From: Thalassobium sp. R2A62
Lineage (GTDB): Bacteria; Pseudomonadota; Alphaproteobacteria; Rhodobacterales; Rhodobacteraceae
DNA: 64,000 nucleotides
Reading direction: 5' to 3'
Assembly (NCBI RefSeq): GCF_000161835.1
Contig: NZ_GG697169.2
Coordinates: forward strand, 3,336,267-3,400,266
Each line of letters begins with the position of its first letter. The stretch's first letter is position 1. Below are positions 18,457-25,952 of this stretch, piece after piece. The notes beneath the pieces were generated by a model. That model saw nothing but the letters and a program-made list of their open reading frames with translations, was not told the origin of the DNA and did no database searches. The translations under genes were made by a program, and so were the position numbers.

Positions 18457-19323
18457 TTAGGTGTCCTTTCCGACGAGAAAGCGCATCAGGAGTTTGGCGA
18501 TGATAGTCAGGGTTATGATCATCAGCACCAAATAGGTCAGCGACAGGGCCGCCGAATATCCGACCTGAAAGTCACGCAGGCCACGGATGTAGATGTAGTA
18601 GGATGGGGTTTCGGTGGCGGTTCCCGGCCCGCCGGAGGTCAGAACGTACACGGTATCCATGATCTTGGAGGCCTCGATCAGGCGAATGATGACCGCCCCG
18701 ATGGAGATCGGCGCCATGAGTGGGAAGGTCACTTGCCAGAAGGTCCGCCACGGGCCTGCGCCGTCGATGGCGGCCGCCAAATAGGGTTCCTTTGGTAGTG
18801 AGACCAGCCCCGCCAACATCAACAGGAACATGAATGGCGTCCATTGCCAGACCTCTACCATCACCACGGAGACAAAGGCGCCCGCCGCGGATGACAGCCA
18901 CGGCACAGGACCGATCCCCATCATCGACAGGATGTCGTTTGTGGGCCCAAGGCTTTCGTGCAGCATGGTGCGCCAGATCACCGACATAACAACGGGCGTC
19001 GTCATCATCGGGATGAGAAAGAGCACGCGGAAGAACCGCTGGCCTTTGACCTCTTTCCACACAGCCATGGCGAGGGCGAAACCGAGAACATATTGCAAGG
19101 TTACGGTGATGAGGCTGAGGGCCGAGAGCCGGATCAGGCTTTCCCAGAACCGCGCATCTTCAAAGACCCGCAGGTAGTTCTTGCGCCCGATGAAATCGAG
19201 CCCCGCCTGATAGACGTCCCAGCTCGAAAAGCTGACGCGGACCGTGAAAATCAGCGGGAAGAAGATAATGGCCACCAGCGTTAAGAGCGCGGGGAGCAGG
19301 AAGAAATGTTTGGGTTTGAGCAT
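18457..19323 (-). CDS. Sugar/polyol ABC transporter permease (MalF/UgpA family)
   Basis: 288 aa, six predicted helices. It starts LLPALLTLVAIIFFPLIFTV and has the EAA loop LPKEPYLAAAIDGAGPWRTF (about residue 185). Forms the channel with the other permease. About 120 bases follow the binding-protein gene before it, containing a strong hairpin, a layout known from malE-malF type operons where the binding protein is made in excess. Confidence 0.93.
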   Translation of the reverse strand: MLKPKHFFLLPALLTLVAIIFFPLIFTVRVSFSSWDVYQAGLDFIGRKNYLRVFEDARFWESLIRLSALSLITVTLQYVLGFALAMAVWKEVKGQRFFRVLFLIPMMTTPVVMSVIWRTMLHESLGPTNDILSMMGIGPVPWLSSAAGAFVSVVMVEVWQWTPFMFLLMLAGLVSLPKEPYLAAAIDGAGPWRTFWQVTFPLMAPISIGAVIIRLIEASKIMDTVYVLTSGGPGTATETPSYYIYIRGLRDFQVGYSAALSLTYLVLMIITLTIIAKLLMRFLVGKDT

Positions 19324-19381
19324 AGGTCTTTCACCGCCGTTTGGGCACTTCCGTTTCGGAGCCCTTAGGAAACTTGGGGGC

Positions 19382-19413
19382 GCGCGCCGCGATCAGAGAG
19401 AGCCGCGACGCGC
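19382..19413 (-). promoter_or_regulatory. GC-rich intercistronic hairpin after the binding-protein gene
   Basis: On the transcribed strand GCGCGTCGCG pairs with CGCGGCGCGC (one G-U) across 12 bases; no T-run follows. It sits between the binding-protein stop (19442) and the permease start (19323), where such hairpins commonly protect the upstream mRNA and lower downstream expression. Confidence 0.6.
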
Positions 19414-19441
19414 TTCGGTTTAGGGAAGTGGTGGGCGTTTC

Positions 19442-20974
19442 TTAGTTGTCTTCGAGGCGCACAACGTTGGCATAGGCATCGCGTAAGCGATCCTCGCCGA
19501 TCCGCTCAACGATGTCAGCCCATTCCTTGGCCACGTCGTCGAGCGCTTCTTGTGCCGACTTCTGGCCCGCCATGGCTTCTGCGACACCGTTAGCCATCGA
19601 GGACATGAACTGACCGACACCGGGAACGCGTAGGTCGTAGACGCGGTTGGCGCTTTCTTCCATGCCCGAGAGCGTGTTGACGTAGCTGTCGGCCACATCA
19701 GCCTCCCAGCCCAGACCCTGCCAGAAGCTGCTGTCAAAGTGGCTGTCGCGGTAGGGATTCACACCGAAGCGGCCGATTTGCAGGTCGTGGAAGGTGTTGG
19801 CCTCGTTCGAAAAGAAGCACAGGAAGTCGAAGGCCATTTCCTTATCATCCGACATCTCGGATACGGCCGAGGACCAACCCCAAGTCATGTAGGGCGCGCG
19901 GTTGGGTTCCTCGAAGCTGTCCCACGCACCTGTGTCGCGGTTCCAGACCTCTTTGGCACCGGGCAGCGGGGCTGCGGCAACCTTGTTGCGGATGCGGCTC
20001 TCTTCTTGCTGGGCCTGAATAAAGGCATCATCCCACGAGTAGCTCATCAGAGTTTGACCGCCTCCGAAGGAGAAGATCTCGTCACCCAAACCAAAGCTCG
20101 TGCCACCTGGAGGAAAGGCTTGTTGCGCATCGATAAACAGCTCAAGGCCGCGCACGAAACCAGGCGTGTTAATGAGCGGTTCCATGGTCTCCAGATCGAA
20201 GAAGAAGCCCCCGGTCACGTCAGGGTGTTTGGCGTAGGGTGCGGCGCGCGAGATAAAGGCGGAGAACATCAGATCGTCGCGTTTGGAGACCTCGGCGGAG
20301 CCGTAGTTGTCCTCGCCGTCGCCGTCCCAGTCAAAGCCAGAGAAATAGGCCGCGACCGCGTTGTAATCTTCCCATGTCTGGGGGATCTCAAGCTCTTTAC
20401 CCGTTTCGGCGAGATACTTCGCCTTCAGCTCTTCATTCTCGAATACATCGGTGCGGTACTTCAGGTAGTGGCGGTCGCCATCCATCGGATATTGTACCAT
20501 TTCCCCGTTCCACGTCGCCACGCCTTTGAAGCTGTCGGTAACATCCGACATGCCGCTGGATGCGGTATAGGCCTCAGGCACGGGGGCGAGGAAGCGGTTG
20601 AAATCGCCGATCCACAGCGAGGCATAGAACAGCACGTCATAGGCGTCCTGACCGCTTTGGAAAGGGATCATGATGCGCTGGAACAGATCGCCGAATGGCA
20701 CGTGGACAACATTAACCTCGGCGCCTGTGAGGGCGGCGAATTGCTCGGCGTGCAGGGCTGTCGGCTCGCCAATCACGGGGATGGCATGGGTGATGACATC
20801 GAGCGTGCGGCCTGAGTAATCTTTGGCATCGATCGCGGCGTAGTTACAAGTCCCAGGCAGATCTTTTTCAATGCCAAATGACGTGTAATCGGCAGCCTGT
20901 GCCATAGGGGCGTTCAGAACGCCCGTGACGGCCAGTGCAACGGCGGACAAAGAGCCCGTTAGGTAGTGTTTCAT
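19442..20974 (-). CDS. Periplasmic solute-binding protein (carbohydrate ABC, family 1)
   Basis: 510 aa from ATG 20974 preceded by GGAGGAAAAACC. Signal peptide TGSLSAVALAVTGVLN with AQA cleavage near residue 27. The mature part has the family-1 pattern: VITHAIPVIGEPTALHAEQF, YDVLFYASLWIGDF and an acidic calcium-like loop DWDGDGEDNYG. It is longer than the usual 420-450 aa. Aromatic-rich pockets (WSYW-like SYSWDD, YMTWGW) suit a sugar or polyol. It delivers its ligand to the permeases encoded downstream. The dehydrogenases encoded just upstream suggest the ligand is an alcohol, polyol or related compound that is oxidised on entry (inference). Confidence 0.9.
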   Translation of the reverse strand: MKHYLTGSLSAVALAVTGVLNAPMAQAADYTSFGIEKDLPGTCNYAAIDAKDYSGRTLDVITHAIPVIGEPTALHAEQFAALTGAEVNVVHVPFGDLFQRIMIPFQSGQDAYDVLFYASLWIGDFNRFLAPVPEAYTASSGMSDVTDSFKGVATWNGEMVQYPMDGDRHYLKYRTDVFENEELKAKYLAETGKELEIPQTWEDYNAVAAYFSGFDWDGDGEDNYGSAEVSKRDDLMFSAFISRAAPYAKHPDVTGGFFFDLETMEPLINTPGFVRGLELFIDAQQAFPPGGTSFGLGDEIFSFGGGQTLMSYSWDDAFIQAQQEESRIRNKVAAAPLPGAKEVWNRDTGAWDSFEEPNRAPYMTWGWSSAVSEMSDDKEMAFDFLCFFSNEANTFHDLQIGRFGVNPYRDSHFDSSFWQGLGWEADVADSYVNTLSGMEESANRVYDLRVPGVGQFMSSMANGVAEAMAGQKSAQEALDDVAKEWADIVERIGEDRLRDAYANVVRLEDN

Positions 20975-21059
20975 GGTTTTTCCTCCCAAAGGTTTGAATG
21001 TTCACGGTGGTGATCGCGTCCTTGACGCGCTGGTATTGCAGATGCTCCGCGCCCGCCCC

Positions 21060-22112
21060 TTAGGGGACGAGAACGGCGCGTCCTTTGATCTTCCCGTGGT
21101 GTAGGGCCCGAAGCGCATCGTTAGCGTCCTCGAGTTTGAACTCATGGGTTTCAAGGTTCACCAATCCGCGGTGCGCCAATTCCATAAGCTCGGTCAGCTC
21201 GGCCCAAGTACCGACCAGATTTCCGATGATGTTTTTCTCAGTGATGACCAAATCTACGGTCGGCACCTGCACATTTTCGCCGTAGCCAACGACGTAATAA
21301 CTACCCGCGGCGCGGGTCATGGCGATGCCTTTAGCGGTGGTGCCTTTTTCGCCCACGAAGTCCAAAACGGCCTCCGCGCCATGGCCTTTGGTGAGCGAAA
21401 AAACCGCCTCCACCTCGCCGCCATCTGCACGGATCAGGTGATCGGCACCGCATTCCTGCGCCAGTTTTAACGAGGCATCCGAAGTGTCGACTACAATGAT
21501 CTCTGCGGCGCACATGGCGCGCAGCACCTGAATGGCGATATGGCCCAATCCCCCCGCTCCGATGACCACCGCATATTGCCCGGGCATCAGGTGACGGGTG
21601 GCCTTTTTGGCAGCACGGTAGGCCGTCAGACCTGCGTCGGAGTAGGGCGCAACCTCCTTGGGTTTGAGCAGTTTTGGCAGCGCAATAAGGTTGCGCGCGG
21701 AGGTGACAAGCGCCTCTGCATAGCCGCCATTGCTATCAAGACCAGGGAAGCTGCCCTCGCCGTGCATATCTTCGCCACGCCTGCACGCAATACATGTCCC
21801 GTTGGAGATTTTGGGGTGCACGATGACCGGATCACCCTTCTTGAGCCCCTCGACCTCTGAGCCAATCTCCTCAATCCAACCGGCATTTTCGTGACCCAGT
21901 ATAAGAGGCAAAAGTGCGTCCCCATCGGGGTCCATATGCGGACGCCAAACGCCCTCGATGACATGAAGATCGGTACGGCAGACTCCAGCCCCGCCAACCC
22001 GAACGATTACGTCCGAGCCCTTGGAAATCACCGGATCAGGCACGTCTTCATACGACAGCCAATTCTCGGCCGTCAGCTCATCATCATAGGTGTGAAGCAC
22101 TTGCGCTTTCAT
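21060..22112 (-). CDS. Zinc-type alcohol dehydrogenase (MDR), structural-zinc site incomplete
   Basis: 350 aa. Catalytic zinc ligands lie in GAGVCRTDLHV and LILGHENAGWI. The NAD fold has VVIGAGGLGHIAIQVLRA with an acidic residue after the second strand (VDTSD), favouring NAD. The structural-zinc lobe normally holds four cysteines; here TCIACRRGEDMHGEG keeps only two. The CRRGEDMH context resembles propane/2-propanol-type secondary alcohol dehydrogenases, which points to secondary alcohols or ketones, but weakly. Lies between an SDR and the ABC binding protein on one strand, so it is probably part of the same catabolic operon. Confidence 0.9.
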   Translation of the reverse strand: MKAQVLHTYDDELTAENWLSYEDVPDPVISKGSDVIVRVGGAGVCRTDLHVIEGVWRPHMDPDGDALLPLILGHENAGWIEEIGSEVEGLKKGDPVIVHPKISNGTCIACRRGEDMHGEGSFPGLDSNGGYAEALVTSARNLIALPKLLKPKEVAPYSDAGLTAYRAAKKATRHLMPGQYAVVIGAGGLGHIAIQVLRAMCAAEIIVVDTSDASLKLAQECGADHLIRADGGEVEAVFSLTKGHGAEAVLDFVGEKGTTAKGIAMTRAAGSYYVVGYGENVQVPTVDLVITEKNIIGNLVGTWAELTELMELAHRGLVNLETHEFKLEDANDALRALHHGKIKGRAVLVP

Positions 22113-22142
22113 AGTATCCTCCCGAGTCCAAAAGCGCGCGCT

Positions 22143-22895
22143 TTAGAACATCACCTCTCCGCCGTTGGGCGAAATGCAGCTACCGTGGAAGAAGTTGCCC
22201 GCTTCGGAAGCGAGGAACACGACTGAAGGCGCGATCTCGCTGACTTCCGCGAAACGGCCCAGCGGGATGGCGTCTTTCAACGTGTTGAGTAATTCATCCG
22301 ACAGTGGGGTGAGTAAATCGGTGTTGGTGACACCGGGCGCGACGGCATTGACCAATACACCTGTGTCCGCAGATTCCAGCGCGAGCGCACGGGTTAATGT
22401 GGCGTTCGCCCCTTTGGCCGCACAGTAATGCGTCAGCGTCGGCGCGCCTTTGTAGGCCAGTTGCGAGGTGATGTTGATGATGCGACCCTCGCCGCGCGCT
22501 TTCATGTCACGATAGACGGTCTGCGCCATGAAAAAGGTACCTTTGACGTGCACGTTCAACATGCGGTCAAAACTCTCTTCACTGATCTCTTCGAAGTTTT
22601 CGGTGATGTTGTGGCCGGCGTTGTTGACCAGGATGTCAATGTCACCCAGCGTGCCTTTCGCTGCCGCGTAGAAGCCCTGAATGGCGGCTACGTCGGAGAC
22701 ATCGCACTCAGCTGCAACACATTTGCGCCCCATCGCTTCGATCTGTTGCTTGGTTTTCGCTGCATTCTCATCGTCGCCAAAGTGGCAAAAGGCGATGTCC
22801 GCACCCTCATGCGCCAAAGACAGTGCAATGCCTTGCCCAATCCCACGCGAACCACCAGATACAAGTGCCGTTTTACCGATCAGTTTTTGAGACAT
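22143..22895 (-). CDS. SDR-family oxidoreductase
   Basis: 250 aa from ATG 22895, with GGAGG seven bases upstream. TALVSGGSRGIGQGIALSLA is the classical cofactor motif; ILVNNAGHN, INITSQLAYKGAPTLTHYCA and the following Lys give the Asn-Ser-Tyr-Lys set. After the nucleotide motif the second strand ends in CHFGDDEN, so NAD is more likely than NADP. First gene of the minus-strand operon, facing the regulator across a 279-bp promoter region. Likely the first or second oxidation of the imported compound. Confidence 0.9.
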   Translation of the reverse strand: MSQKLIGKTALVSGGSRGIGQGIALSLAHEGADIAFCHFGDDENAAKTKQQIEAMGRKCVAAECDVSDVAAIQGFYAAAKGTLGDIDILVNNAGHNITENFEEISEESFDRMLNVHVKGTFFMAQTVYRDMKARGEGRIINITSQLAYKGAPTLTHYCAAKGANATLTRALALESADTGVLVNAVAPGVTNTDLLTPLSDELLNTLKDAIPLGRFAEVSEIAPSVVFLASEAGNFFHGSCISPNGGEVMF

Positions 22896-23130
22896 AAACT
22901 TTCCTCCCAGAGCCGCCACATGGCGGCCGCACGTTGAGTTTCATTGCTCGCATGAGCACTCGACGTTTCGTGCATCTACCTAAACAGTTCGGGACTTCGC
23001 TGTGGGCCGTGGTGGTGTTCAGAATTTGATGTCGTCGCCAAAAACGGTGTTCAATTTATGCACATATTGCCATCAATTACTTCTTTTTCTCGATTTTTTC
23101 AGTAAACATCGCCGATAACGCCGGCCATTG

Positions 23131-23148
23131 ACGTTGAAACTTTAACGT
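23131..23148. promoter_or_regulatory. Imperfect palindrome in the divergent promoter region
   Basis: ACGTTGAAACTTTAACGT, seven of nine positions symmetric, 27 bases before the regulator gene. Candidate operator for that regulator. I looked for a strict -24/-12 sigma-54 promoter here on both strands and found none. Confidence 0.35.
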
Positions 23149-23174
23149 TTGGCGAAAAACGCTGGGAGGACGTA

Positions 23175-25043
23175 GTGCAATCCATTTTCATGAAAGCGCG
23201 CACTTCGCTTGAGACCAAGGGACGTTTCGCCGCGGGTGCCGTGCCCGAAGCCATCGCCGACAGTTGGCATCGCTGCCTTCAAAGCGGCCTGGACCCGATA
23301 GGCGAGCCAATTGACGCCGTGTTGTCGTTTCAGGAGTTGCGCGAGCGTAAGGAGAAGAACGAACGCCTGATCGCCATCGTACGCCCCGAATTGGAACTGC
23401 TTTCGAACCAGATTGCGGGCACCAACTATATGACGGCTTTTGCTGATGGTACCGGCGTGGTGCTCGACGCGATTATGGACAGCGAGTTTAGCGCCTCAGA
23501 TTGCGCACGGTCTATCCGGTCGGGCTCGATCTGGAGCGAGGAGATGCGGGGCACCAACGCGCTTGGCCTCGCGCTTCACACAGGCGTCACCAGCATGGTC
23601 ACTGGCGGCGAGCACTTTTTTTCCAAACACGGGAATGTCTCCTGCGTGTCCACCCCGATCTTTGACAGTAAGGGGCAAATCGTGGGTTTGCTCGACGCGT
23701 CCTCGGAAGTGGCCGCGCGTCAGTTCCACACCCAAGCTCTCGTCGTATTGGCCGCATCAAACATCGAAAATCGCCTGTTTATCGACGAGCATCGTAACGA
23801 CAACATTATCCAATTCCACCCGCGTCGTGAGTATCTCACAACTCAAAGCGTTGGCATGATTTCTACGGATGCCGAGGGCGCGATCACCGGCGTGAACCGT
23901 CACGCCAGCGACCTGCTCAAGGGCATGGACCTTGGTGCGGCGCGCAGCTTCGCCGATCTGTTTCAGGGCGGTTTCGGCGCGGCTATGAAACCGCTCGAAG
24001 GCGGTGAGGTGATCCGCCTAATCGACTGGCTCAACGCCGCCTATTTTGCGCGGATCCGCATCACGCGAAAACATGACGGCTCCACAGGCGCAAAGCGTTC
24101 GATTGCCCTTTCCGTTCCTGCCGTCTTCAACCTGCCGACGGTTGCTGACGCGCCTGTTTATCGCGACGAACAGCTGTGCAATAGTCTACGCCTAGCGATG
24201 CGCTCAGCCCGAGTAGGTGCGCCTTTCACAATTCTTGGCCCTGCTGGATCAGGCCGCACCACTCTGGCGCGCACGGTCCATGAAGAGCTGCACAAAGACA
24301 GCCCCCTTATCGTTGTCGATTGCCGCACGGCAAATGCGCTTGGCGAGGCCGAACGGCTCATGGCCGACATTCTCGGCGATCCCAACACGCAGGACTTCAA
24401 TGTACGCTCAGGGGGAACGCTGGTGCTCGAAAACCTCGTCCTCATTCAAGGGGGCGCAGCCGAAAAATTGGCCCAAGTCACCAACCGTTTGTTACAGCTC
24501 AAAAATGGTCCCAAATGGGTCATCATCACTACAGGCAGCGAAGAACACGCCTTGGATAAGGTCGATTGGCCGCCCCATATCAAGATGGCGTTTTCACAGA
24601 TCACGCGTATGAAACTCCACCTACCACCCCTCGCGGAGCGTACGGATTTCGCACAAGTCGCGGGCTTTATCCTGTCCGAAATTTCCCATGGGCATCAGCT
24701 ATCGAACGGCGCAGTCGAAGTTTTGCGCGCCATCGATAGGCCGCAAAACCTCAACGATCTGGCGAGCCAATTGCGCGTTCTGGCCGTTCAATGCCCACTT
24801 GGCGTTATCCGTGAGGAAGCCGCCGAGCGTCATCTGGGAGAAGGGCAGCGCGACGGTCAACTTGCGTCAGGCGATCAAGCTTGTCCTCGCTGTGCAGGCC
24901 ACACGGTGCGTGAATTGAAATGTCTTGAAATCAACCGTGTTTTTCGCCAATGCAACGGCAATGTCGCCCTAGCGGCCCGCAAATTGGGCGTGTCCCGCAA
25001 CACCGTCTACACGCACATTAAATCACCCGAAATAGGCCCATAA
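23175..25043 (+). CDS. GAF/AAA+/Fis transcriptional regulator of the AcoR type, no GAFTGA loop
   Basis: 622 aa from GTG 23175 with GGGAGGA upstream. Residues 1-60 and the GAF-like region 60-210 (ELELLSNQIAGTNYMTAFAD; CVSTPIFDSKGQIVGLLDAS) match AcoR/DhaR-type activators. The ATPase region follows: FTILGPAGSGRTTLARTVHE is a Walker A with Arg in place of Lys (GSGRTT). The usual GAFTGA loop that contacts sigma-54 is absent between the Walker motifs, and the Walker B is weak. A Fis-type helix-turn-helix ends the protein (NVALAARKLGVSRNTVYTHI). It may sense the substrate and act with ordinary sigma factors. It faces the SDR-ADH-ABC operon. Confidence 0.88.
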   Translation: MQSIFMKARTSLETKGRFAAGAVPEAIADSWHRCLQSGLDPIGEPIDAVLSFQELRERKEKNERLIAIVRPELELLSNQIAGTNYMTAFADGTGVVLDAIMDSEFSASDCARSIRSGSIWSEEMRGTNALGLALHTGVTSMVTGGEHFFSKHGNVSCVSTPIFDSKGQIVGLLDASSEVAARQFHTQALVVLAASNIENRLFIDEHRNDNIIQFHPRREYLTTQSVGMISTDAEGAITGVNRHASDLLKGMDLGAARSFADLFQGGFGAAMKPLEGGEVIRLIDWLNAAYFARIRITRKHDGSTGAKRSIALSVPAVFNLPTVADAPVYRDEQLCNSLRLAMRSARVGAPFTILGPAGSGRTTLARTVHEELHKDSPLIVVDCRTANALGEAERLMADILGDPNTQDFNVRSGGTLVLENLVLIQGGAAEKLAQVTNRLLQLKNGPKWVIITTGSEEHALDKVDWPPHIKMAFSQITRMKLHLPPLAERTDFAQVAGFILSEISHGHQLSNGAVEVLRAIDRPQNLNDLASQLRVLAVQCPLGVIREEAAERHLGEGQRDGQLASGDQACPRCAGHTVRELKCLEINRVFRQCNGNVALAARKLGVSRNTVYTHIKSPEIGP

Positions 25044-25118
25044 GCGCGAAACAACTGAAAGGGTGTTGTCAGAAGAAACCGGCTTGAGACGGGCAGAGCG
25101 GCGGTTGAGCGTTCTGCC

Positions 25119-25374
25119 ATGAGAAAACGCTCCCTATTTCGCTATTTCAAGACCAGCTCAGAGATCATTCGCCTAGCGGTAATGCTGTACGTTCGATTTC
25201 CGCTGTCACTGCGCTATGTGGATGAACGCGGCATCGATATCAGCCATGAGACAGTTCGGTCTTAGTGGAATAGATTTGGCCCGCCGTTCGCCGCTGAAAT
25301 ACGCAAACGGCGCGTCCAGTAGTTACGGGCACATTCGAATTGGCAATGGCACCTGGACGAATTGTCAGCCTAAA
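25119..25374 (+). pseudogene. IS6-family transposase N-terminal remnant
   Basis: Begins MRKRSLFRYFKTSSEIIRLA and continues DERGIDISHETVRS, then a stop, RFGPPFAAEIRKRR, a stop, and HLDEL. It matches the start of the decayed copy at 9.5 kb. Two stops and loss of everything after the first catalytic Asp make it dead. Confidence 0.7.
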
Positions 25375-25952
25375 CACTGATTATAATTGGTAATCAATGT
25401 GTTAGTATCGTATAAAATCGTCTTTTGTACGGTTTCTGCAGGGATTTTGGGTATCGCTACACAGGCTTTGGAGCGGGTAGGGGGAGGCGTACTAAAGTTA
25501 GCTATGCGGAACAATGTGAAGCTTCGCACTGATTAGGCAGACTGGCGCTTCCGGGCCACAGCAGACATTGGTGCCACCTGCAGCTAACGGCTGCAAGGAG
25601 CCTCATGCGGAAACGCTCTGTCGGTGATGCTCGCCGATGCAGCAATGAAATCGAATAGAGTCGTCAGCTGCGATGCGGCAAGAAAAGCAGCCATTCATTT
25701 GAAGCGCAGCGAGTATTCGAGCACCGATGACCGAGTTGCGGACGAAACCGCCGTCTTGTCGACTTGCTCGAACTCTGAAAAATGCGCCAACGCTGTTCTT
25801 TGACTAGATTGCAGCGAATTAGGGGCCAGAGTAAACAGTCTAAAAGATCGCTGCTTGCGCGAACAAAGAATGCTTGTCATGAGGGCCGCTAAGAAATTTG
25901 GAAGCAGCACACGATTGCGTTCAACGGTGACACTACTCTACGGAGAACTTTT
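25375..25952. other. Gap with no recognisable gene
   Basis: 578 bases. A 71-codon minus-strand frame at 25695-25910 has no family resemblance I can see and is flanked by IS scar sequence. A small inverted repeat TGATTA/TAATCA lies near 25380. The end carries the promoter of the acyltransferase gene. Confidence 0.4.

Noticed and set aside
19739-20815. 358-codon plus-strand frame inside the binding-protein gene
   Set aside because: Shadow of the solute-binding protein gene, which has a ribosome site, signal peptide and family motifs.
22896-23174. Sigma-54 promoter before the SDR operon
   Set aside because: TGGCAATATGTGCA has GG and GC ten bases apart instead of twelve, and no other pair fits; regulator also lacks the sigma-54 contact loop.
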